A stretch of DNA of 64,000 nucleotides from DASUBN01 sp964584665 (GTDB lineage Bacteria > Pseudomonadota > Gammaproteobacteria > Natronospirales > REEB76): NCBI GenBank assembly GCA_964584665.1, contig CAZPAO010000002.1, forward strand, positions 82,383-146,382, given 5' to 3'. Every line of letters begins with the position of its first letter. The first letter of the stretch is position 1. Position numbers and translations under genes: made by a program. Positions 33,292 through 41,083 of this stretch are shown piece after piece. Below the pieces are notes generated by a model, which saw nothing but the letters and a program-made list of their open reading frames with translations, did not search any database and was not told where the DNA came from.

Positions 33292-33897
33292 ATGTCATCC
33301 CTGCAACAGTACCTCATCGACTACGGCTACCCGACCCTGTTCATCGTGGTGCTGCTGGAGAGCTTCGGCATACCCGGCCCGGGCCAGGCGCTGCTCATCA
33401 CCGCCGCCATCCTCGCCGCCCACGGCAAGCTCAACATCGCGGCGGTGCTCATCACCGCCTTCACCGGCACCGCGCTCGGCGGTTGCATCGGCTACTGGAT
33501 AGGCCGGCGCGGCGGGCGGCAGCTCATCCTGCGCTTCGGGCGCTACGTGCGCATCGGCGAACCGGAACTGAAGCGCCTGGAATCCTCCTTCGACCGCTAT
33601 GGCATCTGGTTCGTGGCCATCGCGCGCTTCTTCGAGGTGCTGCGCCAGCTGCAGGGCATCGTCGCCGGCATCGTCGATATGAGCTTCCGCCGTTTCTTCC
33701 TCGCGAACCTGGCGGGCTCGGCATTGTGGTGTGCGGTCTGGGGCTTGGGCAGCTGGCGTCTCGGCCGGCAGATCCGCAGTTACGACGACCTCAGCGAGAA
33801 AGCAGGCACCGTGTTCGTGGTGATGCTGCTCATGGTGTTGCTCGTCCTGCTCGGCATCTACGTGAAACGCCGCTTGAAGGGCCGGAACGCCAGCTGA
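33292..33897 (+). CDS. DedA family (VTT domain) membrane protein
   Basis: 201 residues with four to five helices. Family landmarks are ESFGIPGPGQALLITAA and the re-entrant-type segment GGCIGYWIGRRGGRQL, followed by ARFFEVLRQLQGIVAGI, the DedA R..P.hR-like region. DedA proteins move undecaprenyl phosphate or phosphatidylethanolamine across the inner membrane or maintain the proton gradient; the specific lipid is not known. It lies 68 bp downstream of the GGDEF-EAL gene and 67 bp before a lipoprotein gene. Confidence 0.92.
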   Translation: MSSLQQYLIDYGYPTLFIVVLLESFGIPGPGQALLITAAILAAHGKLNIAAVLITAFTGTALGGCIGYWIGRRGGRQLILRFGRYVRIGEPELKRLESSFDRYGIWFVAIARFFEVLRQLQGIVAGIVDMSFRRFFLANLAGSALWCAVWGLGSWRLGRQIRSYDDLSEKAGTVFVVMLLMVLLVLLGIYVKRRLKGRNAS

Positions 33898-33964
33898 ACC
33901 GGTGCAGCCCGCGGGGGTTCCGGGCTATACTTGCCGACACAGAAATCGCGCCCCGGGGTGGAAA

Positions 33965-34462
33965 ATGATGAAGCGACTCGCGTACCTGTCCCTGATCCTC
34001 GCCCTCGCAGCCTGCGGCAAGACCCCCGACAAGGTGGTGGCCGTGGACGCCAGCGAGAGTCCCGACGTGCAAGCCATGGTCAAGGATGCCACCAAGCAGC
34101 TCGTGACCGCCTGCACCGGGCTCAACCAATACGGCTACGACCTGCTGAAGAAGACCTGGAGCGCCTCGGTGGCCAACAACGCCGGCAACGCCTTCAACTA
34201 CCGCACTGAGAAGTGGGGCTGGTCGAAGTGGGTCGAGATCACCGTGCAGGTCTCCCCCAAGGCCAAGGACCTGCCCAAGGAGTGGAACGCTCCCGGCCAG
34301 ATCCTCACCTTCGATCTGGGCGGCGGCAAGACCCCGGGTATCGCCAGCCGGGACGTGCTCTCGCAGCGCATGTGCGGCAGCATGGCGATCAGCACCAATC
34401 CCGAGGATCCCTTCTCCCACCTGGATTGGCCTGACCTCGCCAGCCTCGACAAGTTGCCGTAA
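33965..34462 (+). CDS. small lipoprotein of unknown function
   Basis: 165 residues. It begins MMKRLAYLSLILALAACGK, a clear lipobox (LAAC) with lipidated Cys. The residue after Cys is Gly, so outer-membrane sorting is expected. The mature part is soluble (EKWGWSKWVEITVQV, two further Cys). A tandem ATG at 33968 is the alternative start. A strong terminator follows 24 bp after the stop. No family recognised. Confidence 0.75.
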   Translation: MMKRLAYLSLILALAACGKTPDKVVAVDASESPDVQAMVKDATKQLVTACTGLNQYGYDLLKKTWSASVANNAGNAFNYRTEKWGWSKWVEITVQVSPKAKDLPKEWNAPGQILTFDLGGGKTPGIASRDVLSQRMCGSMAISTNPEDPFSHLDWPDLASLDKLP

Positions 34463-34485
34463 GCCGCCTGTCGCGTAGGACCCAA

Positions 34486-34522
34486 AGAAGCCGGAGGGGA
34501 GACCCTTCGGCTTCTGCTTTTT
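34486..34522 (+). terminator. Rho-independent terminator after the lipoprotein gene
   Basis: AGAAGCCG (34486-34493) pairs with CGGCTTCT (34508-34515), enclosing GAGGGGAGACCCTT, and is followed by GCTTTTTC. Confidence 0.88.
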
Positions 34523-34548
34523 CGAGCGCCAGGCGTTAACCTATACCC

Positions 34549-35361
34549 ATGAGCGATACACCCGTCACGCCCAAGCCGAACCGCCGCCTGCTCTCCTCCG
34601 GCATCCCGGGGACGGACTATGGCGTGTTCCTGCTGGCGACGCCGGTGATCGGCGCCATCGGCATCCTCATCACCGCCTTCGCCAGCTACTCGCTCACCGG
34701 CTTCATCTGGCTGGTGGCGCTCACCACCGTGTCCACCGCCATCATGGTGATGCTGGAGATCGTGCAGGCCCCGGCCGCCTGGGAACAGGAACCGCCCCTG
34801 AAGCCGATCCTGCGCTGGGCCGCGTTGGTGGCTTTCCTGTGGCCCGCCGGCTATCCCCTGTACCTGCGCGAGCGCAAGCGCTGGAGGCTGGACGACTGGA
34901 TGAAGGCTGCGCTGGTGGTGGACGTGCTGTTCGTGGCCGCAGCCGTGGCGGGCGGGACGATCACCCTCACCGGCTATGCCAAGCCGCCGCCGAGCGCGGC
35001 GCAGGCGGCGGACGCGGAGCCGACGCTGCTCACCGCCGACCCGCACTGGCTGCCGGACGCGGATGACATCGACATCGTGAAGACCGGCCATCTCGACAAT
35101 TGCCGGCGGAAGGACCTGGACCAGGAAGTGCGGGGCTACTTCGAGTCACCGCGCTGGGACGCCGGCGCCACCAAGGACGGCACCGATTTCGTGAACGTGA
35201 GCGGGATACTGACCTACCAGGACCGGCCGGCGGTGGCGGTGCTGCAGTTCATCATGTACAAGGACAAGAGCGGCTTCCGTCCCTTCCTCTTCACCATCAA
35301 CGGCGTGCCGCAGCCGCTCTACGTGACTGCGTTCACCCTCAACCAGATGTGCGAGTCATAG
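34549..35361 (+). CDS. hypothetical membrane-anchored protein
   Basis: 270 residues. Three to four helices lie in the N-terminal half (GVFLLATPVIGAIGILITAF; FIWLVALTTVSTAIMVML; MKAALVVDVLFVAAAVAGG). A soluble C-terminal domain of about 130 residues follows with CRRKDLDQEV and LNQMC, probably periplasmic and possibly with a disulfide. I do not recognise it. It follows the terminator at 34486 and is convergent with the lysozyme-like gene through repeat copy D. Confidence 0.72.
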   Translation: MSDTPVTPKPNRRLLSSGIPGTDYGVFLLATPVIGAIGILITAFASYSLTGFIWLVALTTVSTAIMVMLEIVQAPAAWEQEPPLKPILRWAALVAFLWPAGYPLYLRERKRWRLDDWMKAALVVDVLFVAAAVAGGTITLTGYAKPPPSAAQAADAEPTLLTADPHWLPDADDIDIVKTGHLDNCRRKDLDQEVRGYFESPRWDAGATKDGTDFVNVSGILTYQDRPAVAVLQFIMYKDKSGFRPFLFTINGVPQPLYVTAFTLNQMCES

Positions 35362-35380
35362 ACCTCGTCAAAAAGAATGC

Positions 35381-35508
35381 GCTCAAAGCGTAGCGAGCGA
35401 AGGCAGGGCTAGGCGCGCGAGACGAGCAGAGGGAGCGTACTCTTGGTGTACGTGACCGATTGCGAGCCGAAGCGCAACAACGCCCTGCCAAGCGCAGTAG
35501 CTTTGAGC
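35381..35508 (-). repeat. stop-codon-proximal structured repeat, copy D
   Basis: 128 bp. Arms GCTCAAAGC (35381-35389) and GCTTTGAGC (35500-35508) pair perfectly, and the right arm abuts the TAA at 35509. A second inner pairing is AGGCAGGGC with GCCCTGCC. The central hairpin is CGTACTCTTGGTGTACG. It aligns with copy C throughout. Confidence 0.88.
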
Positions 35509-36063
35509 TTAGTCGAGGTTCGCCAGGAGATTCTGCGCTTCGCGCATCCGCCGCTTGATGGAACCCAGATAGCCATCCTTCGCCACGTCCTTATCCGACA
35601 TGGTGCGGGCATGGTAGGGGCCGCGGTTGTAGCAGATCACGCTGCGGTCCCAATCCGGCATCTGTTGCATGCAGTAGGCGAGGTAGCGCGCCGCGATGCG
35701 GATGTTGAGGCCGTCGTTGTGCTGCAGCTGGTGGGCCGCCACCGGCTTGCCATACATCAGCGCCGCCGTCTGCTGGCGCACCTGTCCGCAGCCGTAGGAT
35801 TCCTTGTCCATGCCCTTCTTGTGGTGGCACAGGCTGGATTCCTGGGTCAGTACCGCAGTCAGGGTGCGGGGGAAGTCGTATTGCTCAGGCAGCGGATCGG
35901 CGTAATAGCTGCTCCCCACCACGGCGGCATAGAGCACCGCCCAGTTCTGTTGCTTGGTGAGGCCGTCGCCGGCCCAGGCTGTGGTCGAGGCGCTGAGTAG
36001 CGCGGCCAATCCCGTGGCCGCCAGCGCCATGCGTGCTTTCGCGTTCAAACCCATCTCCTGCAT
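35509..36063 (-). CDS. exported lysozyme-like (SLT) protein
   Basis: 184 residues. A signal peptide (ARMALAATGLAALLSASTTAWA) is followed by a lysozyme-like fold: catalytic Glu in AVLTQESS, then ESYGCGQVRQQTA (the SxGxxQ motif of lytic transglycosylases) and NIRIAARYLAYCM. It likely cleaves or binds peptidoglycan in the periplasm. The start is uncertain among ATGs at 36063 and 36054; CAGGAG lies directly before the latter. Its stop touches repeat copy D. Confidence 0.8.
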   Translation of the reverse strand: MQEMGLNAKARMALAATGLAALLSASTTAWAGDGLTKQQNWAVLYAAVVGSSYYADPLPEQYDFPRTLTAVLTQESSLCHHKKGMDKESYGCGQVRQQTAALMYGKPVAAHQLQHNDGLNIRIAARYLAYCMQQMPDWDRSVICYNRGPYHARTMSDKDVAKDGYLGSIKRRMREAQNLLANLD

Positions 36064-36122
36064 ATCAAGGGAAACGCAATCCGGCGTCTCCAGATGACAT
36101 ATTTTACCCGGTCATTAATTGG

Positions 36123-37091
36123 TCACACAACCCGCCTGCGGCGGCGCCACAGCCGGTAGAGGCCATAACCGAGACCCGTCAGTACCAGCACCGCTGCCCC
36201 CGCCATCGCCTCCAGCTCGTGGATGGAGTCGATGATGGTGAAGCCGCCCCGGCTGCCCTGGAAGCCGTTGAAGCCCTCCAGCGCCGCCGGGAGCGCCAGC
36301 ACCTCTTCCTTGCCGAGTTGCAGCGCGTGCTCGTCCGGGTGGTAGCTGGCCTGCCAGTCATAGAGCCTGCCAGCGCGGTCTTCCTCGATATGGCCGCCGA
36401 GCACGTAGCTCACCGGCTTGTCCCGTACGAAGTCCGCCACCCGCCGCGCACTCGCGCGGTATGCGTCAATATCGTCAACCAAGAGTCGTGCCGCCATCAG
36501 GAAATCCCCTGAAAACAGCAATCCTGTTACCCGGTCGTAGAAGATGAGATGGGCGGGATTGTGCCCCGGCGCCGGCAGCACGTCGACGATGCGGCCGCCG
36601 AGATCGATCACCGCGGAACCACGCGGCCAATCCTTGAAACCGAAATAGGCACGCACCGGATCGAGATGCGATTCGACGACTTGCACGCCCGGGATATGGT
36701 CAAACTGCGGATCGCCGGCGCGATGGTCGAGATGGCTGTGGCTGTGCACCACCAGGAGCGGCAACCTTCCCTGCGCGGTCACGGGCAGGAGCGCGAGCAC
36801 CGTGTCCGCGAGCGGCATGAGCTTCGGGTCCGCAACATCGCCGGTGTCGATGAGCAGCGCCTGGCTGCCACCTATCAACAGATAGATGAACGGCGCCTCC
36901 CAGGTGGCGCAGAGCCCTTCGCGCAATATGTAAGTGCGCGCGTCGTAGCGGTAGAGTTCCAGCGGCGGATGGGATGCAGCCTTGCAATCCTCAGCACCCG
37001 GATCCCAATGGGCATCCAAGGGCGGCACCGGAGCCGCGACCGCAGGGCTGAGCATGCCGGCCAGCGCCAGCGACAGGAACGACATCTTCAT
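36123..37091 (-). CDS. exported MBL-fold hydrolase with C-terminal membrane anchor
   Basis: 322 residues. A signal peptide (MKMSFLSLALAGMLSPAVAA) is followed by a metallo-beta-lactamase domain with HSHLDH (118-123), LPAPGHNPAH and VLGGHIEED as metal ligands. After the domain a transmembrane helix (AGAAVLVLTGLGYGLYRLW) ends in RRRRR, which would anchor it with the active site in the periplasm. The substrate is unknown; many MBL enzymes hydrolyse esters, lactones or thioesters. It is followed by the lysozyme-like gene on the same strand. Confidence 0.9.
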   Translation of the reverse strand: MKMSFLSLALAGMLSPAVAAPVPPLDAHWDPGAEDCKAASHPPLELYRYDARTYILREGLCATWEAPFIYLLIGGSQALLIDTGDVADPKLMPLADTVLALLPVTAQGRLPLLVVHSHSHLDHRAGDPQFDHIPGVQVVESHLDPVRAYFGFKDWPRGSAVIDLGGRIVDVLPAPGHNPAHLIFYDRVTGLLFSGDFLMAARLLVDDIDAYRASARRVADFVRDKPVSYVLGGHIEEDRAGRLYDWQASYHPDEHALQLGKEEVLALPAALEGFNGFQGSRGGFTIIDSIHELEAMAGAAVLVLTGLGYGLYRLWRRRRRVV

Positions 37092-37122
37092 GGGGACCCC
37101 TTAGATCAAGAAAACCCGAAGC

Positions 37123-37389
37123 TCAGCGGAGCTGACTGTCCTTGCTGCCGCGACGGTTGTAGAGACTGTGGCTCTTCACCTGCTTGTCCGCCTCTTCCTG
37201 GCAGGCGATGCACAGGCGCACGCCCGGCAGCGCCTGGCGGCGCGCCTCGGGGATCTCGTTGCCGCACTCTTCGCAGTGCTGGAGGCTCGGCCCCTTGGGC
37301 AGGTGGCGGCGCGCCGCCTTCACCGCATCGTCGATGCTGGCGTCGATCTGGTCCTGCACTGCGCCGTCCTTCGCCCAACCGGTGGCCAT
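37123..37389 (-). CDS. DksA/TraR-type C4 zinc-finger protein
   Basis: 88 residues with a C-terminal zinc finger C-x2-C-x17-C-x2-C (CEECGNEIPEAR..GVRLCIACQ) and a short N-terminal helix. This is the YbiI/TraR-like short version that lacks the full DksA coiled coil. Such proteins may bind the RNA polymerase secondary channel. ATG 37389 has GGAG seven bases upstream. The long in-frame extension to 37728 overlaps the next gene antisense and is not coding. Confidence 0.87.
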   Translation of the reverse strand: MATGWAKDGAVQDQIDASIDDAVKAARRHLPKGPSLQHCEECGNEIPEARRQALPGVRLCIACQEEADKQVKSHSLYNRRGSKDSQLR

Positions 37390-37505
37390 GTTCCGCTCCG
37401 AAATCCGCTGCATATCCCAGATGGGGCCGCGCCGCCCACCACACAAGACTAGCAGGCCGGCGCGGACTGGTCCCGTGACGTTTGTCACCGCGCCAGCCTG
37501 GGCGC

Positions 37506-37928
37506 CTATTCCGCAGTCCTCTTGACCCCCTGCAGCACCTGGCGCCAGTTCTCCTCGGAGTGCTCGCGCGCTTCTTCGGTGGCGTTGTGGTCCTGGGTCA
37601 GGGTCAGCAAGGTCCCGTCGCGTTCCTCGCGCAGGCCGTAGCTGACGGTCTTGTAGTTCTCGGGCCGGTCCGGCTCCCCTGCCATGCTGCTCCAATAGGT
37701 ATGCACCAGCTTCCGCTCGGGCACGCACTCGAGCACCCTGCCCTTGTCTTCATAGGACTTGCCCTGGTAAGTCCCGGTGAAGGAGATGGGGCTGCCCGGC
37801 TTCCAGTCCGTATGCACGTCGGCGCCGAACATGTATTGCTTTATCTGTTCCGGCTCCGTCAGCGCATCCCATACCTTGCTGGGCGGGGCATCTATGTGGA
37901 TCGAGGTGTTCACTACATGGTCTTTCAT
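37506..37928 (-). CDS. SRPBCC (AHSA1-like) protein
   Basis: 140 residues. The START/Bet v1 fold is seen in NTSIHIDAPPSKVWDALTEPEQIKQYMFGADVHTDWKPGSPISFTG, the AHSA1 opening, ending NWRQVLQGVKRTAE. The family binds hydrophobic ligands or Hsp90-type partners; no ligand can be named. ATG 37928 has AAGGAG nine bases upstream. Upstream in-frame codons to 38129 run into the divergent kinase promoter. Confidence 0.92.
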   Translation of the reverse strand: MKDHVVNTSIHIDAPPSKVWDALTEPEQIKQYMFGADVHTDWKPGSPISFTGTYQGKSYEDKGRVLECVPERKLVHTYWSSMAGEPDRPENYKTVSYGLREERDGTLLTLTQDHNATEEAREHSEENWRQVLQGVKRTAE

Positions 37929-38214
37929 AATCCGAGGCTCCTTGCTGTCGTCATGGGCCAAGGATTCCCCAAAACGCCCGGCGGTTCCTGGAACTGAGAC
38001 GCAGATTTGGAATGACCCCCGGCAAGCTGCTCCAATCAGGTTGTAGACGGCGGGCATGTCGCGGGCGGGACAGAAACCCTTGCCCTGCCTGGCCTGCCGC
38101 ACCCTACCCGCCTGGATGGACTGGCCCATGGGATTTGTTTACCGTTTGGGCTGGGGTAGGGACACATCGCGGCCGGCGCCCCGGGAAGGCGGCCCGGACT
38201 CTAAGGACGGATAC

Positions 38215-41043
38215 ATGAGCGACGCCATCCAAGCGAGGGAAGCCAAGGGGACCCTGCGCATCCTCCACGTCGAGGATGATCCCGCGCATGCGGAACTCAT
38301 CCAACGCGCCATCGGGGGCCTGGGTCTGCCCTGCGACATCCGCCTGACCGCCTCGCGCCAGGACTACCTCACGGCGCTCGATGAGACGCCGCCGCATCTC
38401 GTCCTCTCGGACAGCCGCGGCCTGGATTTCGAAGGCATGGAGGCCCTGCACCTGGCCCGGCAGCGTTACCCGGAAGTCCCTTTCCTGTTCGTCTCCGCTT
38501 CGTTCAAGGACCGGGATGTGCGCGCCCTGCAGGCCGCAGGTGCCACCGGCTGCCTGCTCAAGTCGGACCTGGAGGTGCTCGCGCGGATGGTCAGAGACGT
38601 GCTCTCGCAGCGGGCCGCCGCGACCCTGGATTTCAAACAGCTGTTCGAGCAGTCGCCGGACATCCTGCTGGTGCTCCTGCCCGACGCGCCCCGCTTCACC
38701 ATCGTCAGCGCCACCCGCTCGCGCCTTTCCACCACCCACACGGACACGGGGCAGTACGGGCGCGGCCTGTTCGAGGTGTTCCCCGACAACCCCGACGATC
38801 CCGACGCCACCGGCACCAACAACCTGCGCACCTCCCTGGAGCGGGTGCTCGCCACCCGCGCACCCGACACCATGGCGGTGCAGAAGTACGACATCCGCGG
38901 CGAGGACGGCCGCTTCCTGTCCAAGTACTGGAGTCCCAAGAACATCCCGGTGCTCTCGGACTCGGGCGAGGTCGCCTACATCCTTCACCGCGTGGAGGAT
39001 GTGACCGAACTGGTGCGCGCCAGCGAAGCCGGCGAGGAGCTGCGCGGCCGCACGCGCGCGATGGAGAGCGAGGTCATCAAGCGCAGCCAGGAACTCGCCA
39101 CCGTGAACCTGGAGCTGCGGGAGGCCAATGCCAAGCTCGGCCGGCTCGATGCCGCCAAGACCGTGTTCTTCAGCAACATCAGCCACGAGTTCCGCACCCC
39201 GCTCACGCTCATGCTGGGGCCCCTGGAGGACATGCTCGCGGGACCGCCGCAGGCGCTGGCCGGCATCCAGCGCCGGCAGCTGGAGTTGGTGCATCACAAC
39301 GCGTTGCGGCTGCTGAAGCTCGTGAACGCGCTGCTGGACTTCTCGCGCCTGGAAGCCGGGCGCATGCGCGCCACTTACGTGAACACCGACCTCGCCCAGC
39401 GCACCCGCGAGCTGGTGAGCATCTTCCAGTCGGCCGCCGACAAGGCCGGGCTCAAGCTCAGCTTCGATTCCGGCACGCTGGCCGAGGCCGCCTACGTGGA
39501 CCAGGAGATGTGGGAGAAGATCGTCCTCAACCTGCTCTCCAACGCCTTCAAGTTCACCCTGGAGGGCGGGGTCGCGGTGCGCCTGTGGGAGACCGACGGC
39601 CACTTCCGGTTGCAGGTGCAGGACACGGGCATCGGCATCCCGCAGGAGGAGTTGCCCCACGTGTTCGAGCGCTTCTATCGCGTGCAGGGCGCGGAAGGGC
39701 GCAGCCATGAGGGCAGCGGCATCGGCCTCTCGCTGGTGCACGAACTGGTGAAGCTCCACGGGGGAAGCATCGGGGTCACCAGCGTGCCGCAGGCCGGCAC
39801 CACCTTCACGGTCTCCATCCCCGTCGGCGCCGCACACCTGCCGGCTGAGGCCGTGCGGGAGGCGGATGCCGCAACCATGAGCGGCAACGCCGGACTCTAT
39901 GCCGATGAGATGCGGCACTGGTTGGGCACGGAACCGGCCGGGCAGCCGGTGACCGCGGCGGCAGCCGGCGGACGTGTGCTGCTGGCGGACGACAATGCGG
40001 ACCTGCGCAGCTATGTGCGCGATCTGCTGGATCCCCACTACCAGGTGGAAGCGGTACCGGACGGCGATGCCGCGCTGCGTAGCGCGCTCGCGGACCCGCC
40101 GGACCTGGTCTTGAGTGACGTGATGATGCCGAAGCTCGACGGCTTCGGCCTGCTGGCCGGGCTGCGGGCCGACCCGCGCACCCGCGACCTGCCGGTGATC
40201 CTGCTCTCGGCCCGCGCCGGCGAGGAGGCCTCCAGCGAAGGGCTGGACGCGGGTGCCGACGACTATCTGGTGAAGCCTTTCTCGGCCCGCGAACTGCTGG
40301 TGCGGGTACGGACCCATCTGGAGCATGCACGCATGCGGCGCCAGTGGGCGCGGGAGCTGCAGCAGATCAACCGCGAGCTGGAGGCCTTCAGCTCCGCCGT
40401 GTCCCACGACCTGCGCGCACCGCTCCGCAGCATCACAGGTTTCACCCAGATCCTCGGCGCCGACTACGGCGAGGCGCTGGAGGGCCCCGGACGCCGCTAC
40501 CTGGACTACATCTCCGCCAGCGCGGAGCGCATGTCCGAACTCATCGAAGACCTGCTGGAACTCTCGCGCGTCACCCGCACCTCCCTCAAGCGCGAGACGG
40601 TGGACCTGACAGCGCTGTCGCAGGAGATCGTGGAGAACCTCTACCGGCGCGACCCGGGGCGCTCTCCCACCGTGACGGTCGCCAAGGGCCTGCTGGCGGA
40701 GGGGGACAGGAGCCTCATCGCCATCGTGCTGGAGAACCTCCTCGGCAACGCCTGGAAGTTCACCTCCAAACGACCCGAGGCGCATATCAATGTAGGCACC
40801 ATTGAGAGTGACGGTGAGCAGGTGTTCTTCGTGCGCGACGACGGCGCCGGCTTCTCCATGGAACATGCCGGCAAACTGTTCACGCCCTTCCAGCGCCTGC
40901 ACAGCGCACGTGACTTCAAGGGCACAGGCATCGGCCTCGCCACGGTGCAGCGCATCGTCGACCGCCACGGCGGCCGCATCTGGGCGGAAGCCGCCGTGGG
41001 CGAAGGCGCCACGTTCTTCTTCACGCTGGCGGCGAAAGCCTGA
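38215..41043 (+). CDS. hybrid sensor histidine kinase with two receivers and two kinase cores
   Basis: 942 residues, soluble, no membrane helix. Order: receiver 1 (Asp66 in VLSDS), PAS-like region (about 140-265), coiled coil, HisKA with His324 (NISHEFRTPL) and HATPase (N box LLSNAFKF, G boxes DTGIGIP and GSGIGLSL), receiver 2 with Asp635 (VLSDVMMP), then a second HisKA with His731 (AVSHDLRAPL) and HATPase (LLGNAWKF, DDGAGF, GTGIGLATV). Two complete kinase cores around a receiver allow an internal relay. The output protein is not adjacent. ATG 38215 is preceded by AAGGACGG. Confidence 0.95.
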   Translation: MSDAIQAREAKGTLRILHVEDDPAHAELIQRAIGGLGLPCDIRLTASRQDYLTALDETPPHLVLSDSRGLDFEGMEALHLARQRYPEVPFLFVSASFKDRDVRALQAAGATGCLLKSDLEVLARMVRDVLSQRAAATLDFKQLFEQSPDILLVLLPDAPRFTIVSATRSRLSTTHTDTGQYGRGLFEVFPDNPDDPDATGTNNLRTSLERVLATRAPDTMAVQKYDIRGEDGRFLSKYWSPKNIPVLSDSGEVAYILHRVEDVTELVRASEAGEELRGRTRAMESEVIKRSQELATVNLELREANAKLGRLDAAKTVFFSNISHEFRTPLTLMLGPLEDMLAGPPQALAGIQRRQLELVHHNALRLLKLVNALLDFSRLEAGRMRATYVNTDLAQRTRELVSIFQSAADKAGLKLSFDSGTLAEAAYVDQEMWEKIVLNLLSNAFKFTLEGGVAVRLWETDGHFRLQVQDTGIGIPQEELPHVFERFYRVQGAEGRSHEGSGIGLSLVHELVKLHGGSIGVTSVPQAGTTFTVSIPVGAAHLPAEAVREADAATMSGNAGLYADEMRHWLGTEPAGQPVTAAAAGGRVLLADDNADLRSYVRDLLDPHYQVEAVPDGDAALRSALADPPDLVLSDVMMPKLDGFGLLAGLRADPRTRDLPVILLSARAGEEASSEGLDAGADDYLVKPFSARELLVRVRTHLEHARMRRQWARELQQINRELEAFSSAVSHDLRAPLRSITGFTQILGADYGEALEGPGRRYLDYISASAERMSELIEDLLELSRVTRTSLKRETVDLTALSQEIVENLYRRDPGRSPTVTVAKGLLAEGDRSLIAIVLENLLGNAWKFTSKRPEAHINVGTIESDGEQVFFVRDDGAGFSMEHAGKLFTPFQRLHSARDFKGTGIGLATVQRIVDRHGGRIWAEAAVGEGATFFFTLAAKA

Positions 41044-41083
41044 GCGCGGCAGCGATTGCCGCCGACGCTAAGACACAGCCTGC

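Noticed and set aside
30878..33298. Minus-strand 806-codon frame opposite the GGDEF-EAL gene
   Set aside because: Antisense shadow with biased composition; the plus-strand EAL and GGDEF motifs are intact.
3432..35508. Integron attC sites or IS ends for the stop-codon repeats
   Set aside because: They have no attC R'/R'' core boxes (RYYYAAC/GTTRRRY), no integrase or transposase, and no consistent target-site duplication.
38104..40968. Minus-strand 954-codon open frame opposite the hybrid kinase
   Set aside because: It mirrors a multi-domain kinase with all motifs intact; the antisense translation is His/Gly/Gln-rich with no domain.
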